This document shows, piece after piece, positions 22,334 through 33,628 of a stretch of DNA of 64,000 nt. Positions within the stretch are counted from its first letter, which is position 1; the number at the start of each line of letters is the position of its first letter. Source of the stretch: Locusta migratoria (Eukaryota > Arthropoda > Insecta > Orthoptera > Acrididae); contig CM048745.1 of NCBI GenBank assembly GCA_026315105.1, positions 754,189,506 to 754,253,505 on the forward strand, read 5' to 3'. The notes under the pieces were generated by a model. The model was given only the letters and a program-made list of their open reading frames with translations. It was not told the DNA's origin and searched no databases. Position numbers and translations under genes: made by a program.

Positions 22334-22592
22334 CGAGCGAGGTGGCGCAGTGGTAACGCACTGGACTCGCATTCGGAGAATGGTGGTTCAAATCCACCTC
22401 CGTCCATCCAGATTTAGGTCTTCCGTGATTTTTCTAAATCACTCCAGGCAAATGCCAGGATGGTTCCTTTCAAAGGACATGGCCGATATCCTTACCCATC
22501 TTTAGCCAAAACTCCGAGCATTAGCTCCGTCTCTAATGACCAAGCTGTCGACGGGACGTTAAACCCTAAGCTTCCTTCCTTCCTTCCAACCT
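22334..22592 (+). mobile_element. second SINE family (S2), tRNA-derived
   Basis: Begins CCGAGCGAGGTGGCGCAGTGG (A box TGGCGCAGTGG) with B box GGTTCAAATCC at about 22385, followed by a body with CCGTGATTTTTCTAAATC, CAGGCAAATGCCAGGATGG, and a CTTCCTTCC 3' end. Unrelated to S1. Lies near the 3' end of the Helitron. Confidence 0.85.
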
Positions 22593-22823
22593 AACAATAG
22601 TTAAATTAATTTCACTTTGGTATGATAAACCTTATGAACATTCATCGTTTACGACAATGATTTCTACTTACATTTGACATCTTGGCTAGGAGAACTGAGT
22701 TTATTGACAAAGCGATCCAACAAGGAATCTGTTTTTGCTGACCTAGGTTCGGAACCCTAATAAACAATGATATACACAGGTCCCTCTTTAACAACAGTTG
22801 CGAACCACGGGCATATAAGCTAG

Positions 22824-24308
22824 TTAGACAATAAATTACATGCCACTGGTATATTTTGTGACCTGTCAAAGGCATTTGACTGTGTAAATCACAATATACT
22901 TTTAAGCAGATTAGAATATTACGGCGTAACAGGAAGTGCTGCAGAATGGTTCAAATCGTATACCTCCAATAGGAAGCAAAGGGTGTCAATAGGAAAGAGA
23001 GATGTACTGAACTATCAGGCCTCATCAAATTGGAAACTAATAACATGTGGGGTCCCCCAAGGCTCTATCTTAGGCCCCTTGCTTTTTCTTGTATATATCA
23101 ATGACCTTACATCATCGACATTATCGGGGGCCAAGTTTGTTTTATTTGCAGATGACGCAAATATTGCAATAAATAGTCAATCAAATATAGCCGTAGAAAA
23201 ATTAACTAATGAAATTTTCATGGACATTAATAAATGGTTCTTAGCCAATTCTCTGTCGCTAAACGTTTAAAAAACACACTATATGAAGTTTAGGACTTGT
23301 TAAAGGTTTCCTGCCAGTATATGCCTAGAGTATGAGAACAAGGAAATAGAAGAAGTTGAAAGTGTCAAATTCTTAGGATTACAGCTGGATAATAAATTTA
23401 ACTGGGAGGAGCATACCACAGAACTGCTGAAGCGCCTAAATAATTCCCTGTTTGCTATGCGAATGTTGTCAGATATAGGAGATATAAAAATGAAAAAGCT
23501 AGCATATTATGCATACTTTAACTCCATAATGTCATACGGGATTATTTTCTGGGGCAACTCATCAGGCCAAGCAAAAGTTTTCAGAGTTACGGATCATTTG
23601 TGGTGTCAACTCAAGAACCTCATGTAGAGGGCCATTTTAGGAACTGGGGATACTTACCACTGCTTCCCAATACATTTATTCTCTAAAGAAATTTGTCGTT
23701 AAAAATATATCTTTTTTTCAGACCAATAGCTCAGTCCATACTAGAAACAAGAATAATTTGCATAAAGATTTAAAGCCACTTACTTTGGCTCAGAAAGGTG
23801 TACAATATTCAGCAGTACACATTTTCAATAACATGCCAGCAGCCATAAAAAATTTAACTCACAATAAAGTACAGTTTGAAAAGAGTCTAAAGGATTTTTT
23901 GGTGGCCAACTCCTTCTACTCCATTGATGAATTTCTTACCAGAAGTGATTGATTATAACTTATTGTATATAATAATCACAAATATGAATACTGTGTTCAG
24001 TTTGACTTCAGTACAAGTCTTGTGCAGTAATGTAATCACTGTAAATCAGTGTAAAAAAAAGTAATTGCTAAGAATTTTAATATGTACCTAGTAAATTAGT
24101 AAGTAGTAATAAGTTTTTGTGTCCCTTAAAATGTAAATATTTTTAAGATAATTGTTTTTCCTGACCAATTCCACATCCACAAGGGCAATTACATTTGGGG
24201 TCTCTTTTTGTAAGTATATATTGTGTATTTTGTTCTGACATGTTCTACATCCTAGAGGATTCCCTCAATTCGGATCTGCTGGAACGGAAAGTACGTCTAA
24301 TCTAATCT
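22824..24308 (+). mobile_element. L-B LINE, 3' portion: RT core and C-terminus
   Basis: Continues the frame broken at 19147. Block A 'LSKAFDCVNHNILL' (22863-22905), block B 'CGVPQGSILGPLLF' (23046-23087), block C 'LFADDANIAIN' (23136-23170) with an intact ADD active site, then 'VKFLGLQLDNKFNWEEH' (23365-23415) after a frameshift near 23270. The C-terminus is 'FEKSLKDFLVANSFYS..' ending at the stop at 23950-23952. A 3' UTR runs to a (TCTAA) repeat tail at 24293-24308. Only a few stops interrupt it, so it is younger than L-A copy 1. Confidence 0.88.
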
Positions 24309-25390
24309 ACCCTCAGACATTTTGCTGATGAGGTAGCTTTCCGTAAGTGATCGGCCACTGTAGTATTAAACAGCAATCCAGGTCACCGCATGTTGCAATA
24401 TTGCATTTAAGGTATGGGTACTGATGAACAAGCCAAGGCTTGAAGTAAAAAGAAACCTAAAATATAACACAAAGAGTAGGCACTCATAAATCATAGATGA
24501 GGCTGCCCAGAAATTAATGAAAGACACGAAAGTGGATTAAAATTTAACTACTTTAGAATATTTAATTGGAACTAACCGGAATTAACTGGAGAATCACTTG
24601 TTTGTGCTTTTTTATCCCATTCTGCACATTTCAGAGGGAGAGTAGTCGTAATATCACACTAATCGAGGATTGTATAATATCTATTTTATTATTTTCGCCA
24701 CAAATATCCAAGCCATCACGTCCTCATTGTGACCAAGTTAGAAAACTATTCTGCTTGTTATGCGTTCTGTAAGATAGACGCGACATCTGCCCTGTACGAG
24801 ACGTGTACTTCATTGACGGTTTGCGTGACTGATTTTCATCGCTATCACGTCCTCTACGCGACACAATCGTAAACTGAATGAAACGCAAGCGGAAGTGCAG
24901 CACTGCTGTAAAAGCTCTCGTCATCACATGAGTACTCGCAGTAGCGTGTAAGGTCATTTTCAGTTGTTCAAAAGCAAATTGTCGAGGGAGTTGTAACATT
25001 CATATTTATGTATACAGATATACGGGAGCCAGTTTTTCGTTTTTCTGTTCATCTTTTGTACGTACAAATCATTCAATGATCTTCCAGGCGCAGACTGACT
25101 AACCGTGCAAACACTGAAATTGTTATGTAGTATGACCATTATAGAAGAACGTTCTGTTTTCTGGAGTGACCTTCAGGTCTGTTTTTAGGCATTTTCATAC
25201 GTGTCTATTGGTACTGATTCTTTTAGTGCCAACATATTTCCCTTATTAATGTTCAGCTCATCGGATTCTTGATACCTCGGTACGGTGTGGAATATGGGGA
25301 ACACCTGTAGTTGATTCATAAGGTCCAGTACATAGAAATGTAGCTAAAAGTTCATAATTTATATTTGTGCTTTATATTCACATTCACTTG
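24309..25390. other. no recognisable feature
   Basis: Open frames at 24566-24772 (plus) and 24724-24999 (minus) show no known motif. No repeat detected by eye. Confidence 0.3.
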
Positions 25391-25396
25391 AATCTA

Positions 25397-25583
25397 AAAA
25401 TGTTCAAATGTTTGTAAACCTATTGGACCAAACTGCTATGATCATCTGTCGCTAGACTGGTTTCTTTGAAAGGACACGGACGATTTCCTTCCACATACTT
25501 ACCCAAACACTCAGAGCGTGAGCTCCGTCTCTAATGACCATGTTGTCGACGAGACTGAAACTAACTTAAATTAAGCTAAGAAC

Positions 25584-25641
<58 letters not shown>

Positions 25642-25705
25642 CCCGAGGTAGCACTCGAACTACAAACGGCGAGCAACCGCCCGGTAGGTGCCTTAGGACT
25701 GAGCT
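25397..25705 (-). mobile_element. S1b SINE copy 11, chimeric with S2 and a CA repeat
   Basis: S1 tail (25397-25455) is followed by 100 bp of S2 body in plus orientation (GAAAGGACACGGACGATTTCC to GTTGTCGACGAGAC, 25474-25555), then the S1b internal part with a long CA run and the degraded head (GCCCGAGGTAGCACTCGAAC). The S2 piece replaces the S1 segment that normally contains the GACTGATGACC motif. Confidence 0.75.
25588..25639. repeat. (CA)26 microsatellite
   Basis: Perfect dinucleotide run inside the S1b SINE, at the place where other S1b copies have only ACACACAC. Confidence 0.95.
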
Positions 25706-25879
25706 GATCTCTCTCCCTCTTTCTCTTCTTGCACGCGCTACCTTGGGAGAAATGAATCTGTTTATAAAAATATATAGATGTAACATAAGACTGCATCTTT
25801 GGAATTTATGAATACTAGTGTTGCCTATGGTCAAAATTCGACAACTGTGTTTACATAGTAACAGATTGGATTATAGAAA

Positions 25880-25990
25880 ATAAGGAGAACGGAGGAGTTG
25901 CCATATACGTTAGAAGTTATCAATGTGTGAAAAATTTAGAAACAAAAAATGTTTCTGTGGAGCAACTTATAGAAGCACAGACCACATTCA
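25880..25990 (+). mobile_element. LINE endonuclease fragment
   Basis: Frame reads 'KENGGVAIYVRSYQCVKN', 'NVSVEQLIEAQT', like the GGVA.F.RN..K....  FC.EQ..EA segment of the L-B endonuclease (17620-17710). About 110 bp only. Confidence 0.6.
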
Positions 25991-26219
25991 TTCATGTGTT
26001 GATTCAGTCATTTTGTTCATTACAAAGAAATACAGAGTAGGACTAATGATTTATTATCTTAACTGCATTATTTGTTTTAGAAACTTATGGGTAGTGTTTT
26101 TGTATCAGTTGCGTTATTCTAGTGTAACAATCTTTATGAAAGTACTGACATTGCAAGTAAAGTATTCGCTAAGGCTTATCATTCAATTTACGTCAAGTAT
26201 AACTTAGTCACTGTGGCTA

Positions 26220-26620
26220 CCTCCAGAATAAACAATACTGAGTTTCATTCGTTGTGAAGTCTGTCTGTATCTAGTTAGAGGCCAGTTGCGTATCATATGT
26301 GTGTTGCTCAATTTCACGACCACCATTTGCAGTTTGTCATATATTCTGTGAATATGAAAACAATAACTGCAGGATCAGAAGTAACGTCTGTTCTTTCGGA
26401 ATAGACGCCACATGTGTATATATAATATGCCAGTGAGGGGCAATGATCCTTTCGTTAGTGGGGAGGGGTGGGCAGCTTTGTCGTCCTTACTCTTACGGGA
26501 ATTAGTACATAGTGACTACGAGTTTGAGTACTGTGGGTAGGGTAAGCCTGGAAATTTGTGTCTGACGGGAGGCGTGCTTACGTAGTCCTTGCAGGTGCGG
26601 TGATCACTGTGTCCCCAGTG
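26220..26620. other. no recognisable feature
   Basis: A 38-bp segment (ATTTGCAGTTTGTCATATAT, then TCTGTGAATATGAAAAC, 26326-26364) recurs at 26938-26975; otherwise nothing. Confidence 0.35.
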
Positions 26621-26633
26621 GTGTAGGGATAGC

Positions 26634-26775
26634 CGGGCGCCGTGGCTCAGCGCGCCCGGTCAGGGCGCTCAACACCCTCTGTAATAAAAAAGCTGAGCCA
26701 ACAACACACCGAACAACAACGAACGAAAAACGATCAGCGTCCGCAACGAAAATAACTACACATAGAAAAAAAATG
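26634..26775 (+). mobile_element. third SINE family (S3), copy 1
   Basis: GGGCGCCGTGGCTCAGCGCG through AAAAAGCTGAGCCAA and GATCAGCGTCCGCAACGAA to a short A-rich end. The same body occurs at 31696-31850. It appears to interrupt another tRNA-like sequence, since a B-box region (GGGTTCCAATCCC, 26810-26823) follows it. Confidence 0.7.
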
Positions 26776-26879
26776 GGGTCACCGCAACTGCCTAGAAAGC
26801 AGGAGACCCGGGTTCCAATCCCCGCTGGGATTGCAGCCCATTTGAGGTGAGTGCCACTTCGAGAAGTATGCATTTACCG

Positions 26880-28329
26880 GCCCAACTCCGTTTCTACACC
26901 CATCCAAGATGGCTGCCGAGCTTCACTGCTTCACTGCATTTGCAGTTGAAGTCATATATTCTGTGAATATGAAAACTAGTGAGTGTTTCCACAGCTGTTT
27001 CCGTTTGAATTGAGATTTGCATTTTGTTCTTTCTTTTAGTAAAGCTGCAATGTAGTTGATTAGTTAGTTTCACATTCAGTGTAACTAACAACTACTTCTT
27101 TTATGTGCTATTGGGCTGACGACACAAAAAATTTCACAGCAGTGAAGTAAGTTTTTGTTTAAACAGTGCTATATTCAGTTCCTGTGACTTTATGGTGTTT
27201 ATTTACTGAATATTACATATCAGAGGAAACGAAGGGGAACATCCAGTGCCATATCTGTTAGGTATACACACGGTCATCTTAATTCCTCACAGAGTGGTAC
27301 ACTACGGCTGTGAAGTAGTGTTTTGGTGTAATCAGGACTGTACAGTAGACGTAATTTTCCGTTACCCTTATTGTGTGTTTTTCTTTTTTGCATTATTGAC
27401 CCGCACTTAACCAGTACTAACGGTAGTAGGAGTGCTGCAAGCTTAAACTAAATGATGTCACTACCAGCCAATGTGGTCACGACCCCAGAAGACTCCTGCA
27501 GGCTATGTCGTACTGTTAGCTCAGGCACTTGGATAGGCTAACATCTCTCATAGCCGATGAATGCCAAACTGCGCCGCATTCTCCTAATGTGTACGTTCGT
27601 CTTACTCCCATATTGATTTCTGCGGTTCTTCCACGTAGTGTTTCTTGTCTGTTACTACTCACAATCCGACGCAGAACCCTTCACTTTCGGTCATTTAGCG
27701 CAGGCTACCGGCCATTGCGTAGTGAGAGTCATGCCTGAAATTATTCTCGGTTCACAGTTATGACTACGGATCTCGGAATATTGAATTCTCTAACGATTTC
27801 AGTAATGGATTGTTTCACCCGTCCAACTGCAAGCAACATTCAGTGTCCAGAGTCTGTTCATTCCTGTCGTGCGTCCATAATCATGTCGGAAACCTTTTCA
27901 CACGAATCACCCGAGTACAACTGATAGGTCTGCCTATGCACTGTACTTTTATACCTCGTGTGCGCGATACTATCGCCATGTGTGTCCTCTGATATCGCTA
28001 TGCCATGACTTTTGTCATGAGAGTTTACACCTGAGTCGCCTGTCGTGGAATAGAATTGAAAGGAGTACGAAAAATAATTTTCACTTAATTTTTGCCTGTC
28101 ATACAGCCTTGAGCATGTTTTGTTACAAAAACCTAAGCTATAATTCTGTAGAAAACAAATTTATGTAATATTTTGTACCATTTCATTAATCGATTGAACA
28201 TACTGTACTTAATTTCATATCTTTGCTGTAAACCAAAGACTTTGTTTTATCTTTGGAGTGTGTCTTGCACTCGCAGCTGTAGCGTTTTAAAGAGTCAGTG
28301 TGTGACCTTCGTGGAGGAGAGTCGATGTC
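26880..28329. other. no recognisable feature
   Basis: Short open frames (27529-27738, 27810-27992, 27980-28168, plus) carry no motif I know. No RNA gene or terminal repeat seen. Confidence 0.3.
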
Positions 28330-28342
28330 TGATTATGGTAGA

Positions 28343-28512
28343 TCCGGCCGCGGTCTGCACGGCCTCTACGGTCGGGGGTTCGAATCCCCCGTCGGGCATG
28401 GATATTTGTGCCGTCCTTAGTCTTAGTTAGTTCATAAGTAGTTTGTAAGTTCAGGGACTGATGACCCGGTAGTTAAGTCCCATACGCTATACAATTATTT
28501 GAACATTTGCTT
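28343..28512 (+). mobile_element. S1a SINE copy 12, A box deleted
   Basis: Head jumps from GGCCGCGG directly to TCTGCACGGCC, losing the A box, but the B box GGTTCGAATCC remains. TSD TGATTATGGTAGA at 28330-28342 and 28513-28525 shows this is one insertion. Confidence 0.9.
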
Positions 28513-29151
28513 TGATTATGGTAGAGTCGATGAGTAGTAGTCGTGAAACTGTCGGGTTAGTCTGTGTGTTAGCGTCGAAGAGTAAAAATTCAGACAGTTT
28601 TGAAGAGTCGCAGCCTAGTCTGCAGATTGTAATTTGTATATGGAAATTAATATATCTCAAATAAGGTAATGTGTACTTTTCTATTGTTATGTCTGCTAGC
28701 CTGTATTTGAACTATTGTAGTTGGTGTTTGTCTTTTTTGCTAATTAATGCTGTTTAGCGCAGCTTGCATTTATCATTTAACCCTGAGTCATTTTACCAGT
28801 TCTTTCACCAATTTGAATTGCTATCCGTTCTGATCATTGTTTCTTATTGTGTTTGTATATTTATGTGCTAATTAGAACAGTTCAGTGTAGGGATTTTGTC
28901 ATGATAAATTGGTCTATTAATGAGAGCAGGAAGTGGTGTGTTCATAAATCCAGTAAAGTTCATAGTTAGAGATTTTCTCTGTCTTAATGAATGTTCAAAT
29001 TATTAAGTCAGATAATATTAGTAACAGTTAAAGTGATTTGTCTGATCAGAGGAGAAATAGATCACGTAAAGAGATAAGGATACTTGCTGTGTGTGTACTT
29101 GAAATCTTTACCAGATTTGTAGAACATTTTTTATTACGTTGAATCAGTATG

Positions 29152-29352
29152 GTTCAAATGTCCAAATGTTTGTTCAACTATGGGACTTAACTACGGGGTC
29201 ATCAGTCGCTAAGCTTACAAACTACTTATGAACTAGCTAAGACTAAAGACGGCACAAATATCCATGCCCGAGGGGGGATTCGAACCCCCGACCGTAGTGG
29301 CCGTGCTGACCGTGACTGGAGCGCCTCAGTCACCTCGGCCACCGCGGCCGGC
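29152..29352 (-). mobile_element. S1a SINE copy 13
   Basis: Full-length. TSD AATCAGTATG at 29142-29151 and 29353-29362. Confidence 0.93.
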
Positions 29353-29362
29353 AATCAGTATG

Positions 29363-30390
29363 ATAATTGTTGTACAGATAGGCACATTATCAAGTGCAGT
29401 GATTTTGATATCCAATTAATCTCAAATATTTTTTATTGACATCCTGTTTATTCAAGTGACAAAAATATCACAGTAGTATCACGCTCTTTTGTTAGCTTTC
29501 GCAGTCGAATTGTGCATGTATAGTCTGACAACTGGTGTATGGTGCACGCTAACAGATCTGAACATTTGCTCACATTGTTTCTCACACACGAGATTAATGT
29601 GTAGACAAATTACGAGTTTAATTACTATTAATTTATTAACCACTGTACAATTTTGTTATCCGTTGCACATCAAACAAAACCACTATTACGTAAGATCATT
29701 GCATTCCATGTCAGTTGCAATTTATTCTTAAAAGTCAAAGGAAGGTACTAAGTCTCATTGCTTAGTCAAATTATTTTGTAACCAAAACCAAAACAGAACA
29801 TTTAACTGTGTATTTTAGCGGGGACGGTCTGTTAACACAAACAATGACACGCTCGACCCAGACAAGCATCCTTTTAAACACACACACACACACACACTAC
29901 TTTTAGAATCTCAAACCTGTTATTCATTTTCGAAATTATAATTAACTGGAAGACATAATAAACTAACTTAGAAGGATTCACTATCGTCTACAGCGACGTT
30001 TAACGAATTCTCCCCGCGAGTGTTTCGTGGCTGTCAGGGGAACCCTGTGTCGGGTGGGGCGGGTCAGCACTCAGGCTGCAGGTGGGTAGCGGGCGGCTGT
30101 TTCGCAGTTGAGGCCTGCGCCGAAATAGCCCTGCGGAGCGCCACGCCGTCACGCGATCCCGCCAGTAGCGGGCAAAGCATCCGCAATGCGTAATACTGCC
30201 AAGGCCCTGCCCATTTAGTGGGCTTCACTGCCTAATGGACTGCCTCAGCGAGTTTTGTTGTTAAGACAGCAGGCGCCTGAAAGTGCTGCAGTTTCAGCGT
30301 AATATTCTCCCTCTCAGTACTACTTATTTTGTAAGGCAGATGTAGGTCATAATTTATACACGCCACCCGAATTTCTGAGACACATATATT
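29363..30390. other. unrecognised; GC-rich patch 30000-30240
   Basis: Mostly AT-rich with a short (CA)n at 29878-29897. A GC-rich, CpG-containing patch at about 30000-30240 stands out but has no convincing reading frame. Confidence 0.35.
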
Positions 30391-30912
30391 GTACAGGGTG
30401 TTACAAAAAGGTACGGCCAAACTTTCAGGAAACATTCCTCACACACAAAGAAAGAAAATATGTTATGTGGACATGTGTCCGGAAACGCTTTATTTCATTT
30501 TATCATTCTCTTCAAATCACATTAATCATGGAATGGAAACACACAGCAACAGAACGCACCAGCGTGATTTCAAACACCGTTACAGGAAATGTTTAAATGC
30601 CCTCCGTTAGCGAGGATACATGCATCCACCCTCCGTCACATGGAATCCCTGATGCGCTGATGCAGCCCTGGAGAATGGCGTATTGTATCACAGCCGTCCA
30701 CAATACGAGCACGAAGAGTATCTAAATTTGGCACCGGGGTTGCGTAGACAAGAGCTTTCAAATGCCCCCACAAATGAAAGTCGAGAGGGTTGAGGTCAGG
30801 AGAGCGTGGAGGCCATGGAATTAATATGAATAAATGATCCCTGAGACGGATTTTCGTCTCAAATATGTCAAAGACATTATTGATAGATGTGAAGCATTGA
30901 GTTAAAATTTGT

Positions 30913-30984
30913 GGTGCGGCCGGGAATCGAACCCGGACCTCCATGCTTACTAGGCAGACGTCTTAACCGTTAGACTACCACACC
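30913..30984 (-). tRNA. tRNA-like gene, array unit 1
   Basis: 72 nt with a 7-bp acceptor stem (GGTGTGG / CCGCACC, one G-U), D stem GTCT/AGAC, anticodon loop CTAGTAA (AGT, Thr by position) and T stem CCGGG/CCCGG. Perfect A box (TAGTCTAACGG) and B box (GGTTCGATTCC); a TTTT terminator lies about 6 nt downstream. The anticodon stem has a mismatch, and the isotype is uncertain. May be a SINE-derived or genuine tRNA. Confidence 0.6.
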
Positions 30985-31256
30985 ACTAACGATTAAGGCG
31001 CCTCGGAATAGTCTATGTACGATTTCCCTCCACAACACAAACTTTAATTCAGCTTCTTTGTTCCAAAGATAATTGCCACTACTGCCAAGGCTCTCCATGC
31101 AGCGGAATAGCACCTCAGCAATGGACATGGTGGAACAATCCCGTTATGGTGATATAAATATCAATTAATATGAATAAATGATCCCTGAGACGGATTTTCG
31201 TCTCAAATATGTCAAAGACATTATTGATAGATGTGAAGCATTGAGTTAAAATTTGT

Positions 31257-31328
31257 GGTGCGGCCGGGAATCGAACCCGGACCTCCATGCTTACTAGGCA
31301 GACGTCTTAACCGTTAGACTACCACACC
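31257..31328 (-). tRNA. tRNA-like gene, array unit 2
   Basis: Same sequence and flanks as unit 1, 344 bp away, same strand. Confidence 0.6.
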
Positions 31329-31596
31329 ACTAACGATTAAGGCGCCTCGGAATAGTCTATGTACGATTTCCCTCCACAACACAAACTTTAATTCAGCTTC
31401 TTTGTTCCAAAGATAATTGCCACTACTGCCAAGGCTCTCCATGCAGCGGAATAGCACCTCAGCAATGGACATGGTGGAACAATCCCGTTATGGTGATATA
31501 AATATCAATTATCTTTGGAACAAAGAAGCTGAATTAAAGTTTGTGTTGTGGAGGGAAATCGTACATAGACTATTCCGAGGCGCCTTAATCGTTAGT

Positions 31597-31908
31597 GGTG
31601 TGGTAGTCTAACGGTTGTGAGCCAGCGTGGTGTAATTAGCAAGGCGCTAGCCTGTCGCGCGTACGACCCGAGTTCTAATCGTACTTGGAACCAATCTTTA
31701 CCGGGCGCCGTGGCTCAGCGCGCCCGGTCAGAGGGCTGAACGCCCTCTGCAATAAAAAAGCTGAGCCAAGAACACAACGAACAACTACGAACAAACATGA
31801 TCAGCGTCCGCAACGAACAGAACTACCCATAGAGCAAAAAAAAAAAAAAAACGGTTAAGACGTCTGCCTAGTAAGCATGGAGGTCCGGGTTCGATTCCCG
31901 GCCGCACC
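31597..31908 (+). pseudogene. tRNA-like gene, array unit 3, split by a SINE
   Basis: First 20 nt (31597-31616) and last 52 nt (31857-31908) of the tRNA are separated by a 240-bp S3-type SINE insertion inside the D arm. Confidence 0.75.
31617..31850 (+). mobile_element. S3 SINE copy 2 inside an array tRNA
   Basis: tRNA-like head (GTGAGCCAGCGTGGTGTAAT; B-box-like GAGTTCTAATC at 31671), body GGGCGCCGTGGCTCAGCGCG shared with 26634, then a poly(A) tail 31836-31850. TSD ACGGTT (31611-31616, 31851-31856). Present in only one unit, so it arrived after that unit was copied. Confidence 0.85.
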
Positions 31909-32180
31909 ACAAATTTTAACTCAATGCTTCACATCTATCAATAATGTCTTTGACATATTTGAGACGAAAATCCGTCTCAGGGATCATTTATTCATATTAA
32001 TTGATATTTATATCACCATAACGGGATTGTTCCACCATGTCCATTGCTGAGGTGCTATTCCGCTGCATGGAGAGCCTTGGCAGTAGTGGCAATTATCTTT
32101 GGAACAAAGAAGCTGAATTAAAGTTTGTGTTGTGGAGGGAAATCGTACATAGACTATTCCGAGGCGCCTTAATCGTTAGT

Positions 32181-32252
32181 GGTGTGGTAGTCTAACGGTT
32201 AAGACGTCTGCCTAGTAAGCATGGAGGTCCGGGTTCGATTCCCGGCCGCACC
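32181..32252 (+). tRNA. tRNA-like gene, array unit 4
   Basis: Identical to the unit-1 description on the plus strand; A and B boxes intact. Confidence 0.6.
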
Positions 32253-32524
32253 ACAAATTTTAACTCAATGCTTCACATCTATCAATAATGTCTTTGACAT
32301 ATTTGAGACGAAAATCCGTCTCAGGGATCATTTATTCATATTAATTGATATTTATATCACCATAACGGGATTGTTCCACCATGTCCATTGCTGAGGTGCT
32401 ATTCCGCTGCATGGAGAGCCTTGGCAGTAGTGGCAATTATCTTTAGAACAAAGAAGCTGAATTAAAGTTTGTGTTGTGGAGGGAAATCGTACATAGACTA
32501 TTCCGAGGCGCCTTAATCGTTAGT

Positions 32525-32596
32525 GGTGTGGTAGTCTAACGGTTAAGACGTCTGCCTAGTAAGCATGGAGGTCCGGGTTCGATTCCCGGCCGCACC
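32525..32596 (+). tRNA. tRNA-like gene, array unit 5
   Basis: Identical tRNA; the spacer before it has one private change (CTTTAGAAC at 32441 instead of CTTTGGAAC). Confidence 0.6.
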
Positions 32597-32868
32597 ACAA
32601 ATTTTAACTCAATGCTTCACATCTATCAATAATGTCTTTGACATATTTGAGACGAAAATCCGTCTCAGGGATCATTTATTCATATTAATTGATATTTATA
32701 TCACCATAACGGGATTGTTCCACCATGTCCATTGCTGAGGTGCTATTCCGCTGCATGGAGAGCCTTGGCAGTAGTGGCAATTATCTTTGGAACAAAGAAG
32801 CTGAATTAAAGTTTGTGTTGTGGAGGGAAATCGTACATAGACTATTCCGAGGCGCCTTAATCGTTAGT

Positions 32869-32940
32869 GGTGTGGTAGTCTAACGGTTAAGACGTCTGCC
32901 TAGTAAGCATGGAGGTCCGGGTTCGATTCCCGGCCGCACC
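32869..32940 (+). tRNA. tRNA-like gene, array unit 6
   Basis: Identical tRNA, 344 bp after unit 5. Confidence 0.6.
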
Positions 32941-33212
32941 ACAAATTTTAACTCAATGCTTCACATCTATCAATAATGTCTTTGACATATTTGAGACGAA
33001 AATCCGTCTCAGGGATCATTTATTCATATTAATTGATATTTATATCACCATAACGGGATTGTTCCACCATGTCCATTGCTGAGGTGCTATTCCGCTGCAT
33101 GGAGAGCCTTGGCAGTAGTGGCAATTATCTTTGGAACAAAGAAGCTGAATTAAAGTTTGTGTTGTGGAGGGAAATCGTACATAGACTATTCCGAGGCGCC
33201 TTAATCGTTAGT

Positions 33213-33284
33213 GGTGTGGTAGTCTAACGGTTAAGACGTCTGCCTAGTAAGCATGGAGGTCCGGGTTCGATTCCCGGCCGCACC
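33213..33284 (+). tRNA. tRNA-like gene, array unit 7
   Basis: Identical tRNA, 344 bp after unit 6. Confidence 0.6.
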
Positions 33285-33556
33285 ACAAATTTTAACTCAA
33301 TGCTTCACATCTATCAATAATGTCTTTGACATATTTGAGACGAAAATCCGTCTCAGGGATCATTTATTCATATTAATTGATATTTATATCACCATAACGG
33401 GATTGTTCCACCATGTCCATTGCTGAGGTGCTATTCCGCTGCATGGAGAGCCTTGGCAGTAGTGGCAATTATCTTTGGAACAAAGAAGCTGAATTAAAGT
33501 TTGTGTTGTGGAGGGAAATCGTACATAGACTATTCCGAGGCGCCTTAATCGTTAGT

Positions 33557-33628
33557 GGTGTGGTAGTCTAACGGTTAAGACGTCTGCCTAGTAAGCATGG
33601 AGGTCCGGGTTCGATTCCCGGCCGCACC
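33557..33628 (+). tRNA. tRNA-like gene, array unit 8
   Basis: Last unit; the repeat is cut 37 bp downstream at the TSD, but the TTTT terminator remains. Confidence 0.6.

Larger units (their letters stand above)
19148..22823 (+). mobile_element. Helitron-like element inserted in the LINE
   Basis: The insert begins TCTATACTAATAATAAATC and ends CATATAAGCTAG, i.e. 5'-TC and 3'-CTRR, between host A (19147) and T (22824), with no TSD: the Helitron signature. Removing it joins the LINE frame perfectly (..ENVLNS | LDNKLHATGIFCD..), which fixes both ends to the base. No Rep/helicase ORF is seen, so it is non-autonomous. Interior: diverged ~160-bp tandem repeats, a T-rich tract, two MITE copies and two SINEs. 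Confidence 0.85.

Noticed and set aside
22334..22405. Functional tRNA gene at the S2 SINE head
   Set aside because: A and B boxes are present but it is fused to the SINE body and acceptor stem pairing is poor.
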